A DNA stretch of 21,646 nucleotides, from NCBI GenBank assembly GCA_017940105.1, contig JAGAZG010000188.1, positions 1 to 21,646 on the forward strand. The letters are read 5' to 3'. The position numbers were made by a program, and so were the translations under genes. The notes beneath the pieces are model-generated. The model was not told the DNA's origin. It did not search any database and saw only the letters and a program-made list of their open reading frames with translations. Below are positions 1 through 6,982 of this stretch, piece after piece. Every line of letters starts with the position of its first letter. Positions within the stretch are counted from its first letter, which is position 1. Origin of the DNA: Mailhella sp. Its GTDB lineage: Bacteria > Desulfobacterota > Desulfovibrionia > Desulfovibrionales > Desulfovibrionaceae.

Positions 1-2
1 GC

Positions 3-497
3 ATATGTCTTGCCACGCTGAGTCCAAAGCAATGTTCCCCCATTGGCAGGCACATTTTATTCTGTCCCGTACATGACGGTGAACAACGTGAAATTGCAGG
101 ACATTCGGCGTTTTTTTTCGATATACATTCGCATAAGGCAAAGCAATTCGGCTTCCGGCTTGTCAGCCCTGAAGGCCAGGTCATTGTTTGCACAGGAGAC
201 GAGCCTCTCAACGAGCTTTGCAGGCCGGTGGTCCGGGAGGCAGACTGGCTGCTGCACGAATCCTTCTGCCTGGAAAAAGACGATTCTGTTTTTCATCCTC
301 ATGACATCGGGCATGGTACCGTGGCCGAGGCAGCTCGGACAGCGCAGCTTCTGAACGTTAAAAATCTCGTGCTGTGGCATACCGAAGACAGCGTCACGTA
401 TGGAACGCGCAAGGCGCTTTATTGCGGGGAGGCAAAAAAATATTTTTCCGGCCGTGTTTTTGTTCCTGAAGATCTTGAGGTCATTCCTTTGCGCTGA
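3..497 (+). CDS. MBL-fold metallo-hydrolase, RNase Z-like (3' part only)
   Basis: The frame is open from the window edge to the TGA at 495-497, so the 5' half is missing; about 164 codons remain. The visible part has C-terminal motifs of the metallo-beta-lactamase fold in the RNase Z/ElaC style: a CTGDE segment (the metal-ligand aspartate region), then LLHESF, then a histidine before IGHGTVAEAARTAQ (the HxT/AA-type helix), and near the end LVLWHTED, whose histidine fits the last metal ligand. RNase Z enzymes trim tRNA 3' ends, but many relatives act on other phosphodiesters, and the N-terminal HxHxDH motif that would help decide is outside the window. An internal ATG at 228 is not the start because the conserved MBL sequence lies upstream of it. 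The gene converges on atpC, with a shared terminator between them. Confidence 0.75.
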   Translation: MCLATLSPKQCSPIGRHILFCPVHDGEQREIAGHSAFFFDIHSHKAKQFGFRLVSPEGQVIVCTGDEPLNELCRPVVREADWLLHESFCLEKDDSVFHPHDIGHGTVAEAARTAQLLNVKNLVLWHTEDSVTYGTRKALYCGEAKKYFSGRVFVPEDLEVIPLR

Positions 498-524
498 ATC
501 TTTTTGACGGCCATTTTAAACTGC

Positions 525-548
525 GAGGCGCTCCTGACGGAGCGCCTC
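525..548. terminator. Bidirectional hairpin terminator between the MBL gene and atpC
   Basis: A perfect 10-bp stem (GAGGCGCTCC / GGAGCGCCTC) with a 4-base loop TGAC sits between the two convergent stop codons (497 and 572). The flanks are modestly T-rich on each strand: TGCGTTTA on the plus side, and GCAGTTTAAAAT when read on the minus strand. The T-tracts are short, so termination efficiency is inferred from position and stem strength. Confidence 0.75.
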
Positions 549-571
549 TGCGTTTAATACATGGCAAACAA

Positions 572-970
572 TCAGCGGCGGGCAACGCTGATGCGGGCAA
601 TAGCCCGGCTAAGCGCTAGCTGCGCCCTCGGCACATCGACGTCAGCCGAAGGATGCGTCAGGCGCTCTTCTGCCCTGTGCTTTGCGCGCTCCGCCCTTTC
701 CACGTCGATATTGTCGGCAAGTTCTGCTGATTCAACAAGGATAGTCACCTTGTTATCCGTAATCTGGGCGAATCCCCCGGAAACGAAAACCCATGTGGTG
801 CTGCTGCCCCTCCGGTAATAGACCTCGCCGATTTTGAGGGCCGAAACAAGCGGAGCATGCTGCGGCATGAGACCGAACTGCCCGTCAATACCGCAGGCTC
901 CGACATAATCGACATCCGTGCTGACGACGACGCTGTCAGGCGTTACAATGTCAAGGCGAAGACCTTCCAT
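572..970 (-). CDS. atpC: ATP synthase F1 subunit epsilon
   Basis: This 132-aa protein has the normal length for F1 epsilon. The N-terminal beta-sandwich is recognisable (LRLDIVTPDSVVVSTDVDYV, then GQFGLMPQHAPLVSALKIG), as is a C-terminal helical hairpin rich in Ala, Glu and Arg. Epsilon sits on the central stalk with gamma, couples F1 to the c-ring, and its C-terminal helices can inhibit ATP hydrolysis. It is the last gene of the atp operon, 12 bp after atpD. The ATG at 968-970 has an AGGAAG-type Shine-Dalgarno sequence. The convergent hairpin at 525-548 probably ends the operon. Confidence 0.95.
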   Translation of the reverse strand: MEGLRLDIVTPDSVVVSTDVDYVGACGIDGQFGLMPQHAPLVSALKIGEVYYRRGSSTTWVFVSGGFAQITDNKVTILVESAELADNIDVERAERAKHRAEERLTHPSADVDVPRAQLALSRAIARISVARR

Positions 971-982
971 GGCGTTTCTTCC

Positions 983-2398
983 TTATGCCTGCTGCTGGCG
1001 CTTGTTGTATTTTTCAATGGCCATGTCTATGCTGCCGACGTTGAACACGTCTGTTTCAGAAAGATAGTCGTACTCGCCGTCAAGCAGGCCTTTGAATCCC
1101 TTGATGGTGTCTTCAAGCTTTACATAGACGCCCGGGATGCCAGAAAAGACTTCTGCCACGTGGAATGGCTGCGAGAGGAAGCGCTGGATGCGGCGCGCAC
1201 GCGCGACCGTCATCTTGTCTTCGTCAGAAAGCTCGTCCATGCCCAGAATGGCAATAATGTCCTGAAGATCTTTATACTTCTGTAGTACCTGCTGAACGCG
1301 GCGCGCGACCGAATAATGCTCTTCGCCAACCACGTTTGGATCAAGAATGCGCGAAGTTGAATCAAGCGGATCCACAGCCGGATAAATGCCAAGCTCGGCG
1401 ATGGAACGGTTCAGAACAAGCGTCCCGTCCAGATGGGCAAAGGTGGTCGCCGGAGCCGGGTCGGTAAGGTCGTCAGCAGGGACATAAACGGCCTGCACAG
1501 AAGTGATGGAACCGGCTTCTGTGGAGGTAATGCGTTCCTGAAGGCCGCCCAGGTCAGTCCCAAGCGTAGGCTGATAGCCCACGGCAGAGGGCATGCGCCC
1601 CAGCAGGGCAGAAACTTCTGAGCCTGCCTGGGTAAAGCGGAAGATGTTGTCAATGAACAGCAGCACGTCCTGATGCTCTTCATCGCGGAAGTATTCCGCG
1701 CAGGCCAGAGCGGTAAGGGCGACGCGGGCACGGGCTCCCGGGGGTTCGTTCATCTGCCCGTACACGAGGACAGCGCGTTCAAGGACGCCAGCTTCCTTGA
1801 GCTCTCCGTAAAGGTCATTGCCTTCACGGGTACGCTCGCCAACGCCGGCAAACACGGAGTTGCCGCCATGTTCCTTGGCGATGTTATTGATCATCTCCAT
1901 GAGTATAACGGTCTTGCCCACTCCAGCGCCACCAAACAGACCGATTTTGCCGCCCTTGGGGAATGGAATGAGCAGATCAACGACCTTGATGCCTGTTTCA
2001 AGAAGTTCGACCTTCGTGTTAAGTTCTGTAAACTTAGGCGCAGGACGATGGATGGGAAAGTATTTGTCCGTATCAATGGGGCCGAGCCCGTCAACCGGCT
2101 TGCCGACGACGTTTAAAATGCGCCCTATGGCAGCTTTGCCCACGGGCGTCATGATCGGCTTGCCCGTATCGATGGCCTCCATTCCGCGGACAAGGCCGTC
2201 CGTGGAATCCATGGCGATGGTGCGGACGACATTGTTGCCCAGGTGCTGCGCGACTTCGCAAATGAGGTCGGGAGCGCTGGGGTTGTTGATATTATTGATC
2301 GAAAGCGCGTTTAAAATGTTCGGCAGCTGCCCTTCAGGGAAAGCCACGTCCACAACCGCGCCTATGACCTGCACGATATGGCCTTTGTTTGCTGTCAT
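983..2398 (-). CDS. atpD: ATP synthase F1 subunit beta (catalytic)
   Basis: The catalytic beta subunit has 471 aa from the chosen start. The P-loop GGAGVGKT lies at about residues 156-163, the GERTRE motif with the catalytic glutamate at 187-192, and the Walker B strand with the following conserved loop (LLFIDNIFRFTQAGSEVSAL) further on. The DELSEED element is present as DELSDED. The frame is open up to 2443, but that start would overlap atpG by 32 bp. The ATG at 2396-2398 gives the usual MTxxKGHIVQVIGAVVDV N-terminus, follows AGGAG about 10 bases upstream, and leaves a 13-bp gap to atpG. Beta subunits alternate with alpha in the F1 hexamer and carry the ATP-forming sites. Confidence 0.97.
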   Translation of the reverse strand: MTANKGHIVQVIGAVVDVAFPEGQLPNILNALSINNINNPSAPDLICEVAQHLGNNVVRTIAMDSTDGLVRGMEAIDTGKPIMTPVGKAAIGRILNVVGKPVDGLGPIDTDKYFPIHRPAPKFTELNTKVELLETGIKVVDLLIPFPKGGKIGLFGGAGVGKTVILMEMINNIAKEHGGNSVFAGVGERTREGNDLYGELKEAGVLERAVLVYGQMNEPPGARARVALTALACAEYFRDEEHQDVLLFIDNIFRFTQAGSEVSALLGRMPSAVGYQPTLGTDLGGLQERITSTEAGSITSVQAVYVPADDLTDPAPATTFAHLDGTLVLNRSIAELGIYPAVDPLDSTSRILDPNVVGEEHYSVARRVQQVLQKYKDLQDIIAILGMDELSDEDKMTVARARRIQRFLSQPFHVAEVFSGIPGVYVKLEDTIKGFKGLLDGEYDYLSETDVFNVGSIDMAIEKYNKRQQQA

Positions 2399-2411
2399 TG
2401 ACCTAATGCTC

Positions 2412-3290
2412 CTACTGACTTTGCTGCGCATTTGCGCCGCCAACGATATCGATGAGTTCGTTGGTGATGGCAGCCTGACGCGTCTTATTGTAAAGAAGCG
2501 TCAGTGAGTTGATCAGCTCATCACAGTTGCGCGTGGCATTATCCATGGAAGCCATGCGCGATGCGTTTTCACTTGCGGAGTTATCCAAAAGCCCGCGGTA
2601 AATCTGAACATTCACATAACGGGGCAGCAACTCGGCAAGAAGAGTATCCACCTCGGGTTCATACAGGCATTCAGCCTGGGCTTTTTCTCCTTCAGCTGCA
2701 CCGCCTGCGGCAGAAACGGGCAGCAGACGCATCGAGACAGGAATCTGCCGGGCCACGCTGGCAAATTCACTGAAGACCATGTGAACCTCGTCTGCGTCTC
2801 CCGTTTCATACAATTCGGCAACAAGCCTGCCAAGTCCCGCTGCGAGAGAAAAACCGAAACTCCCCATGACATCCCCGTAAAACCTGAGGATTTCATACGG
2901 GGTCTTGCGTATGGCATCACGCCCTTTCCTGCCAACGCAGATGAAGCGGACAACCATGCCCTCCTTTTCCCTGGACTGAGCCAGTGAAAGCGCCGTGGAA
3001 ACAAGACTGGCGTTGAACCCGCCGCAAAGCCCGCGATCCGACGTGACAAGAATGATCACAGCCGTTTTCGGATGGCTGCGGACCTGAAGGAGGGGATGCG
3101 CTGCATCCTGCGTTCTGCCAGCGATATCATCCAGAATTTCATGGAACTTTTCCGCATAAGGACGGAATCGTTCAATGCGATTCTGTGCGCCGCGCAGCTT
3201 GGCAGAAGCAACCATGCCCATGGCCCTGGTGATCTGCTTGGTCTTGCCAACGCCCGTTATCTGGAGTTTTACATCTTTCAGCGAAGGCAT
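2412..3290 (-). CDS. atpG: ATP synthase F1 subunit gamma
   Basis: At 292 aa this matches F1 gamma in length. The N-terminal coiled-coil helix begins MPSLKDVKLQITGVGKTKQI and includes TRAMGMVASAKL. The Rossmann-like domain has SDRGLCGGFNASLV, and the C-terminal helix has the conserved SENASRMASMDNATRN. Gamma is the rotating shaft inside the alpha3beta3 ring. A short Ala/Gly/Glu-rich segment (SAAGGAAEGEKAQ) before the last domain lies where length varies in the family. The ATG at 3288-3290 follows a G-rich Shine-Dalgarno sequence, and only 3 bp separate it from the atpA stop codon. Confidence 0.96.
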   Translation of the reverse strand: MPSLKDVKLQITGVGKTKQITRAMGMVASAKLRGAQNRIERFRPYAEKFHEILDDIAGRTQDAAHPLLQVRSHPKTAVIILVTSDRGLCGGFNASLVSTALSLAQSREKEGMVVRFICVGRKGRDAIRKTPYEILRFYGDVMGSFGFSLAAGLGRLVAELYETGDADEVHMVFSEFASVARQIPVSMRLLPVSAAGGAAEGEKAQAECLYEPEVDTLLAELLPRYVNVQIYRGLLDNSASENASRMASMDNATRNCDELINSLTLLYNKTRQAAITNELIDIVGGANAQQSQ

Positions 3291-3293
3291 GGA

Positions 3294-4808
3294 CTACCCC
3301 CGTGCCTTGAAGGAAGCCTTGAACTCTTTAATTGCTTCGGAAAGGCGTTTTTCCAAATCGTCATCCAGCTTCTTGCGCTCACGGATATCGGCCAGGATTT
3401 CAGGCTTTTCTCCGCGCAGCATTTCAAGAAGCGCAGCCTCGAACGGCAGGACGTCGCTGACGGCAATGTCGTCAAGGAATCCGCGCGAGGCGGCAAAGAT
3501 GGACGCGACCTGCTCTTCCGTAGGCATGGGATGGTACTGAGGCTGCTTGAGCAGTTCAGTCATGCGTGCGCCACGGTCAAGTATGGCCTTGGTATCTTTG
3601 TCAAGATCGGAGCCAAACTGCGCAAAAGCGGCCATTTCACGGTAATGGGCAAGGTCAAGGCGCAGGGAACCCGCCACCTGCTTCATAGCCTTTATCTGAG
3701 CAGCGCCACCCACGCGGGACACAGAAATGCCCACGTTGATGGCCGGACGGATGCCGGCATTAAAGAGGTTGGTTTCCAAAAAGACCTGGCCGTCAGTGAT
3801 GGAAATGACGTTCGTGGGAATATAGGCAGAAACGTCGCCGGCCTGCGTTTCAATAACCGGCAGGGCAGTAAGTGAACCGGCGCCAAGTTCATCGCTGAGC
3901 TTTGCTGCACGTTCAAGAAGACGAGAATGCAGGTAGAAAACGTCGCCCGGAAATGCTTCACGTCCCGGAGGACGGCGGAGCAGGAGCGACATCTGACGAT
4001 ACGCCACGGCCTGCTTTGAGAGGTCGTCGTAAATGATGAGCGCATGTTCGCCGTTGTCGCGGTAGTATTCTGCCATCGTACAGCCGGAGTATGGGGCAAT
4101 GAACTGCAATGGTGCGGACTCAGAGGCAGACGCCGAGATGATGGTCGTGTACTCCATGGCGCCGTATTTGCGCAGCGTTTCAGCCACCAGCGCTACTGTA
4201 GACTTTTTCTGACCGATGGCGACATAAAAGCAATGCACGCCGGTGTTCTTTTGGGCGAGAATGGCATCCACGCAAATGGCCGTTTTGCCAACCTGACGGT
4301 CGCCGATAATCAGTTCGCGCTGGCCGCGGCCAATGGGCGTAATGGCGTCAATCGCCTTCAGGCCGGTAACCATGGGTTCATGCACGCTTTTGCGCTGCAT
4401 GATGCCGGGCGCTTTTAGTTCAACAGGACGGGACTCAGTGCTGTCCACAGGGCCAAGGCCGTCAAGCGGCTGCCCAAGAGGGTTGAGCACGCGGCCGGCG
4501 ACAGAAGCGCCCACCGGCACTGAGAAGATGCGCCCCGTTCTCTTGACGGGATCGCCTTCCCTGATGCCCGTATCGTCGCCGAGCAGGGCGACGCCGACAT
4601 TGTCTTCTTCAAGGTTCAGCACCATGCCCATAAGACCGCCGGGGAATTCCAGCAGTTCCATTGCCATGGCGTTCCGCACGCCGTATACGCGGGCAATACC
4701 GTCACCCACATACATGACCGTACCAGTCTCGCTCATCTCAACGAGCTGGTCATAGTTGCGGATCTGCTCCTCGATGATCTTTCCGATCTCTTCAGCCTTG
4801 ATATGCAT
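3294..4808 (-). CDS. atpA: ATP synthase F1 subunit alpha (regulatory nucleotide-binding)
   Basis: This 504-aa protein is the standard length for F1 alpha. The N-terminus MHIKAEEIGKIIEEQI binds the delta stator subunit. The P-loop at residues 169-176 reads GDRQVGKT, with valine where most alpha subunits have threonine (GDRQTGKT); the functional GKT is kept. Downstream are YDDLSKQAVAYRQMSLLLRR and the C-terminal signature region TNVISITDGQVFLETNLFN and GIRPAINVGISVSRVGGAAQ. Alpha carries the non-catalytic nucleotide sites and forms the hexamer with beta. It is 3 bp from atpH and 3 bp from atpG, clearly in one operon. Confidence 0.97.
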   Translation of the reverse strand: MHIKAEEIGKIIEEQIRNYDQLVEMSETGTVMYVGDGIARVYGVRNAMAMELLEFPGGLMGMVLNLEEDNVGVALLGDDTGIREGDPVKRTGRIFSVPVGASVAGRVLNPLGQPLDGLGPVDSTESRPVELKAPGIMQRKSVHEPMVTGLKAIDAITPIGRGQRELIIGDRQVGKTAICVDAILAQKNTGVHCFYVAIGQKKSTVALVAETLRKYGAMEYTTIISASASESAPLQFIAPYSGCTMAEYYRDNGEHALIIYDDLSKQAVAYRQMSLLLRRPPGREAFPGDVFYLHSRLLERAAKLSDELGAGSLTALPVIETQAGDVSAYIPTNVISITDGQVFLETNLFNAGIRPAINVGISVSRVGGAAQIKAMKQVAGSLRLDLAHYREMAAFAQFGSDLDKDTKAILDRGARMTELLKQPQYHPMPTEEQVASIFAASRGFLDDIAVSDVLPFEAALLEMLRGEKPEILADIRERKKLDDDLEKRLSEAIKEFKASFKARG

Positions 4809-4811
4809 GGC

Positions 4812-5363
4812 CTACTCACCCCTCCTGATGGATTCCCTGAGGTTATCGAGTTGCGCTCGCAGACTGGCATCGTACACCATGTCGCCAACGCGGAGAATGA
4901 TGCCTCCGATTATCGACGGGTCTACGACGTACTCAAGCGCGAGACTGCGCCCGGTCTGCGATTCCAGTTTCGTTCTGATAGCGTTTTTGTGCGCTTCGTC
5001 AAGTTCCAGCGCCGTTGTCACGACTCCCCTGGAAAGTCCCTTGGCCTCGTCCAGCATGACGCCGAAATCTTCGGCTATATCCGGCAGCAGAGACAGCCTG
5101 CCCTTGTCGGCAAGCAATGCGCAAAAACGCTGTTCCACTGCGCCGCCGCCCGCCACATCAAGGAGCGACAGCGCAAGTTTTTTCTTTTCGTCGGCAGAAA
5201 GGACAGGATTGCGAAACGCTTCCGCCAGTCTGGGAGTTTTAGCCACGGCCTCGCCCAGCGTCTTCAGTGCCTCGCCATACCGCTCCAGCTCATCCATGCC
5301 GGCTTCGCTGCCAATGGAAAAAAGGGCAGAAGCATAACGCCTTGAAACGACTTTATTGCTCAC
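4812..5363 (-). CDS. atpH: ATP synthase F1 subunit delta (stator)
   Basis: A 183-aa OSCP/delta family protein. The N-terminal helical domain carries the RRYASALFSIG motif, and the C-terminal beta region shows DPSIIGGIILRVGDMVYDAS followed by LRAQLDNLRESI, both typical of delta. It joins the top of the alpha3beta3 ring to the b/b' peripheral stalk. The start is a GTG (5361-5363) inside a GTGA overlap with the atpF stop, preceded by AGGTGG seven bases upstream, so translation is probably coupled to atpF. Confidence 0.95.
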   Translation of the reverse strand: MSNKVVSRRYASALFSIGSEAGMDELERYGEALKTLGEAVAKTPRLAEAFRNPVLSADEKKKLALSLLDVAGGGAVEQRFCALLADKGRLSLLPDIAEDFGVMLDEAKGLSRGVVTTALELDEAHKNAIRTKLESQTGRSLALEYVVDPSIIGGIILRVGDMVYDASLRAQLDNLRESIRRGE

Positions 5364-5920
5364 TGCAGCACCACCTTTGACAGAGATTTTTCTATAAGCT
5401 GCACATGCTTTTTCGGATCAAGCGTTGCGGCAAGTTCCTTTTCGACCTGCCCAACGATGCTTTCCGCCATACGACTGCGTATTGCATCAAGCTCGGCTTT
5501 GCCCTGCTGCTCTGCAATGCGTGTCGCCTGTTCGACGATTTGCGCGGCCTGCTTGCGGGCGTCTTCTAATATGGCTTGCTTCATGCGTTCAGCCTGGGCA
5601 CGACCGTCGTTCAGGAGCTTATCGCACTCAGCCTCAACATTGGCAATGCGCTGCTCCACATCGGCAAGGCGGGCTTCAGCCTCTTTCTTTTGCTGGGCCA
5701 GGGCGTCCATCTCACTGACAATTTCTTCGCGCCGGCCAACAAAAAACTTTTTTATCAGCTTTCCCGCCGCATACCAGATAATGCCAGCAAAAACGGCAAA
5801 ATTAACCGCCCTGAGAAGAAAATCCCCCCAGGCCAGCCCATGTCCTTCGCCAGCGCAGGCAGGCTGGCTCACACCGAGGATCAAAACGCACGCCGCCGGT
5901 ATAATAATCAGTTTTTGCAC
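5360..5920 (-). CDS. atpF: ATP synthase F0 subunit b (peripheral stalk)
   Basis: This 186-aa subunit begins with a hydrophobic stretch that looks like a cleavable signal peptide (IIIPAACVLILGVSQPACA). A transmembrane segment follows (AVNFAVFAGIIWYAAGKLI) and then a long charged coiled coil (about residues 65-170) rich in Glu, Ala, Gln and Lys. Two hydrophobic N-terminal segments with an apparent signal peptide are seen in some delta-proteobacterial b subunits, whereas the E. coli b has one. The start is a GTG (5918-5920) with AGGAG six bases upstream. The gene overlaps atpH by 4 bp. Together with the neighbouring b' it would form a heterodimeric stator stalk. Confidence 0.93.
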   Translation of the reverse strand: MQKLIIIPAACVLILGVSQPACAGEGHGLAWGDFLLRAVNFAVFAGIIWYAAGKLIKKFFVGRREEIVSEMDALAQQKKEAEARLADVEQRIANVEAECDKLLNDGRAQAERMKQAILEDARKQAAQIVEQATRIAEQQGKAELDAIRSRMAESIVGQVEKELAATLDPKKHVQLIEKSLSKVVLQ

Positions 5921-5941
5921 TATGTTCTCCTGCCCTTCCGG

Positions 5942-6358
5942 TTAACCCAGCATGCTTTTAAGGGCCATTTGCACATATCCGCCCACTTTAGCGTCAAGCT
6001 CGTCCTGTGCCCTGGCGCATTCACTGCGTATGCGGTCAGAAGCCTCGCCAAGGATGCGGCGCGAATTTTCGCCGGCGGCCGTCAGCTGCTCCTGCGCGCT
6101 TTTCTGCGCGGCGGCACGTATGCGCTCACGTGCGGCAGAAACCTCGGCACGCGCCTGCTCAAGACGTGCATTGTACCCTTCCAGCTTTTGCTCAGCAGAA
6201 GCATCCAGCGAGTCATTTTCTGCCTGCTTAGCGGCGTTTTCGGCACGCCTGCGCGCCATGACTGACCGTACAGGCCTGATGATCAGGTAATTGATGATCG
6301 CCAGGCCAAGCAGAAAATTGAACACCTGAACAAGGAGAGTTATGTCAAGATTGATCAT
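5942..6358 (-). CDS. atpF': ATP synthase F0 subunit b' (peripheral stalk)
   Basis: This is a second, shorter b-type stator subunit of 138 aa from the chosen start. One N-terminal transmembrane helix (ITLLVQVFNFLLGLAIINYL) is followed by IIRPVRSVMARRR and a long coiled coil. An in-frame ATG at 6371-6373 would add five residues (MGGGL), but those codons contain the Shine-Dalgarno sequence GGAGG (6363-6367), only four bases before the ATG at 6356-6358, and the upstream ATG has none of its own; I therefore chose 6358. It is the first gene of this atp operon. Subunits a and c (atpB, atpE) are not adjacent and must be encoded elsewhere, an arrangement known from Desulfovibrio. Confidence 0.92.
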   Translation of the reverse strand: MINLDITLLVQVFNFLLGLAIINYLIIRPVRSVMARRRAENAAKQAENDSLDASAEQKLEGYNARLEQARAEVSAARERIRAAAQKSAQEQLTAAGENSRRILGEASDRIRSECARAQDELDAKVGGYVQMALKSMLG

Positions 6359-6398
6359 GAGACCTCCACCCATGCGTATACACGGTCCGGCATGTCTG

Positions 6399-6620
6399 TT
6401 AGAGCGCTTTCAAGAACTATTGAGACTATCGCTCTCGATACACTATACGAACGCATAGTCCCCTTGCGCCAGCCATTTCGTTTAACGCCGGAAGTGAATG
6501 CGGCCTGCGTGACCCTTGAGGAAGCGGCTTCGCCGCATTGACAAATCCGAGCTGCTCATGGCTGGCGAGACAGCCTTGCCTCCGGCAAAACTGTCTCGAG
6601 CATTTTTGAAAATGCTCTAA
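6399..6620 (-). repeat. MITE-like 222-bp repeat, copy A (atp leader)
   Basis: The reverse complement of this segment matches 21368-21588 with about 10 differences by hand count (~95% identity). The ends are imperfect inverted repeats of 18 bp: TTAGAGCGCTTTCAAGAA at 6399-6416 against the reverse complement of 6603-6620, 15 of 18 matching. A TA dinucleotide borders both ends outside GAGC...GCTC, which would suit a TA-targeting element (IS630/Tc1-like). Four internal inverted repeats can fold: 6566-6598 (8 bp plus an inner 5 bp), 6467-6476 with 6558-6567 (10 bp), 6524-6536 (5 bp) and 6442-6459 (5-7 bp). It encodes no transposase. It lies between a candidate promoter and the first ATP synthase gene. 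The strand given is the one on which it reads like copy B. Confidence 0.88.
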
Positions 6621-6982
6621 GGCCGGCCCGCCACAGGCACGATGCCTGCAAAATCGCTTTTTCTTTCTACCTTGCTTTAAATTTCTTGTCAAAGCAGCGG
6701 CAAGATATTTTTGCTTGGTGAACCCCCGCCTAAAACATTGCCCTGTGCAAAAAATCGCAAGCCTTTGCAAAGACATAACAGTGCAACATAGCATGACAAT
6801 TATATCTCTGGCAGGCAGACAGCAACCATTGCCGCAGGCGTCTGCGTGCCATGCGGCACGCAGATCACCGGCACCGCTTTATATATGCCGGCAAAAAAAT
6901 ATTGATAATTCTTTTTTTCACTAGGCCCGACGGAGTATTTCTGACCGGTCTGCTCCGAAAATTTCACCGCTGTGACGCCGTG
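6621..6982. other. 362-bp gap between rodA and repeat copy A, no credible gene
   Basis: It is more AT-rich than its neighbours. It holds the candidate atp promoter, a small hairpin at 6634-6648 (CAGGCA-CGA-TGCCTG), a perfect 9-bp hairpin at 6842-6863 (CTGCGTGCC-ATGC-GGCACGCAG), a second imperfect CCGGC/GCCGG pairing just after it, and A- and T-runs near 6893-6920. On the minus strand none of these hairpins is followed by a T-run, so no clear rodA terminator can be named. A 69-codon plus-strand frame at 6715-6924 has no Shine-Dalgarno sequence or recognisable motif. Confidence 0.6.
6664..6692 (-). promoter_or_regulatory. Candidate sigma-70 promoter for the atp operon
   Basis: On the minus strand there is a perfect -35 TTGACA (6687-6692), a 17-base spacer and a -10-like TAGAAA (6664-6669). 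The spacer is AT-rich next to the -35. Transcription would start near 6657, giving a leader of about 300 bases before atpF' that contains the whole of repeat copy A. The -10 matches only 4 of 6 consensus bases, so this is a candidate. Confidence 0.5.

Noticed and set aside
6715..6924. 69-codon plus-strand frame in the rodA-atp gap
   Set aside because: It has no Shine-Dalgarno sequence, starts from a GTG, shows no recognisable domain, has low-complexity composition, and overlaps hairpins and promoter-like sequence.
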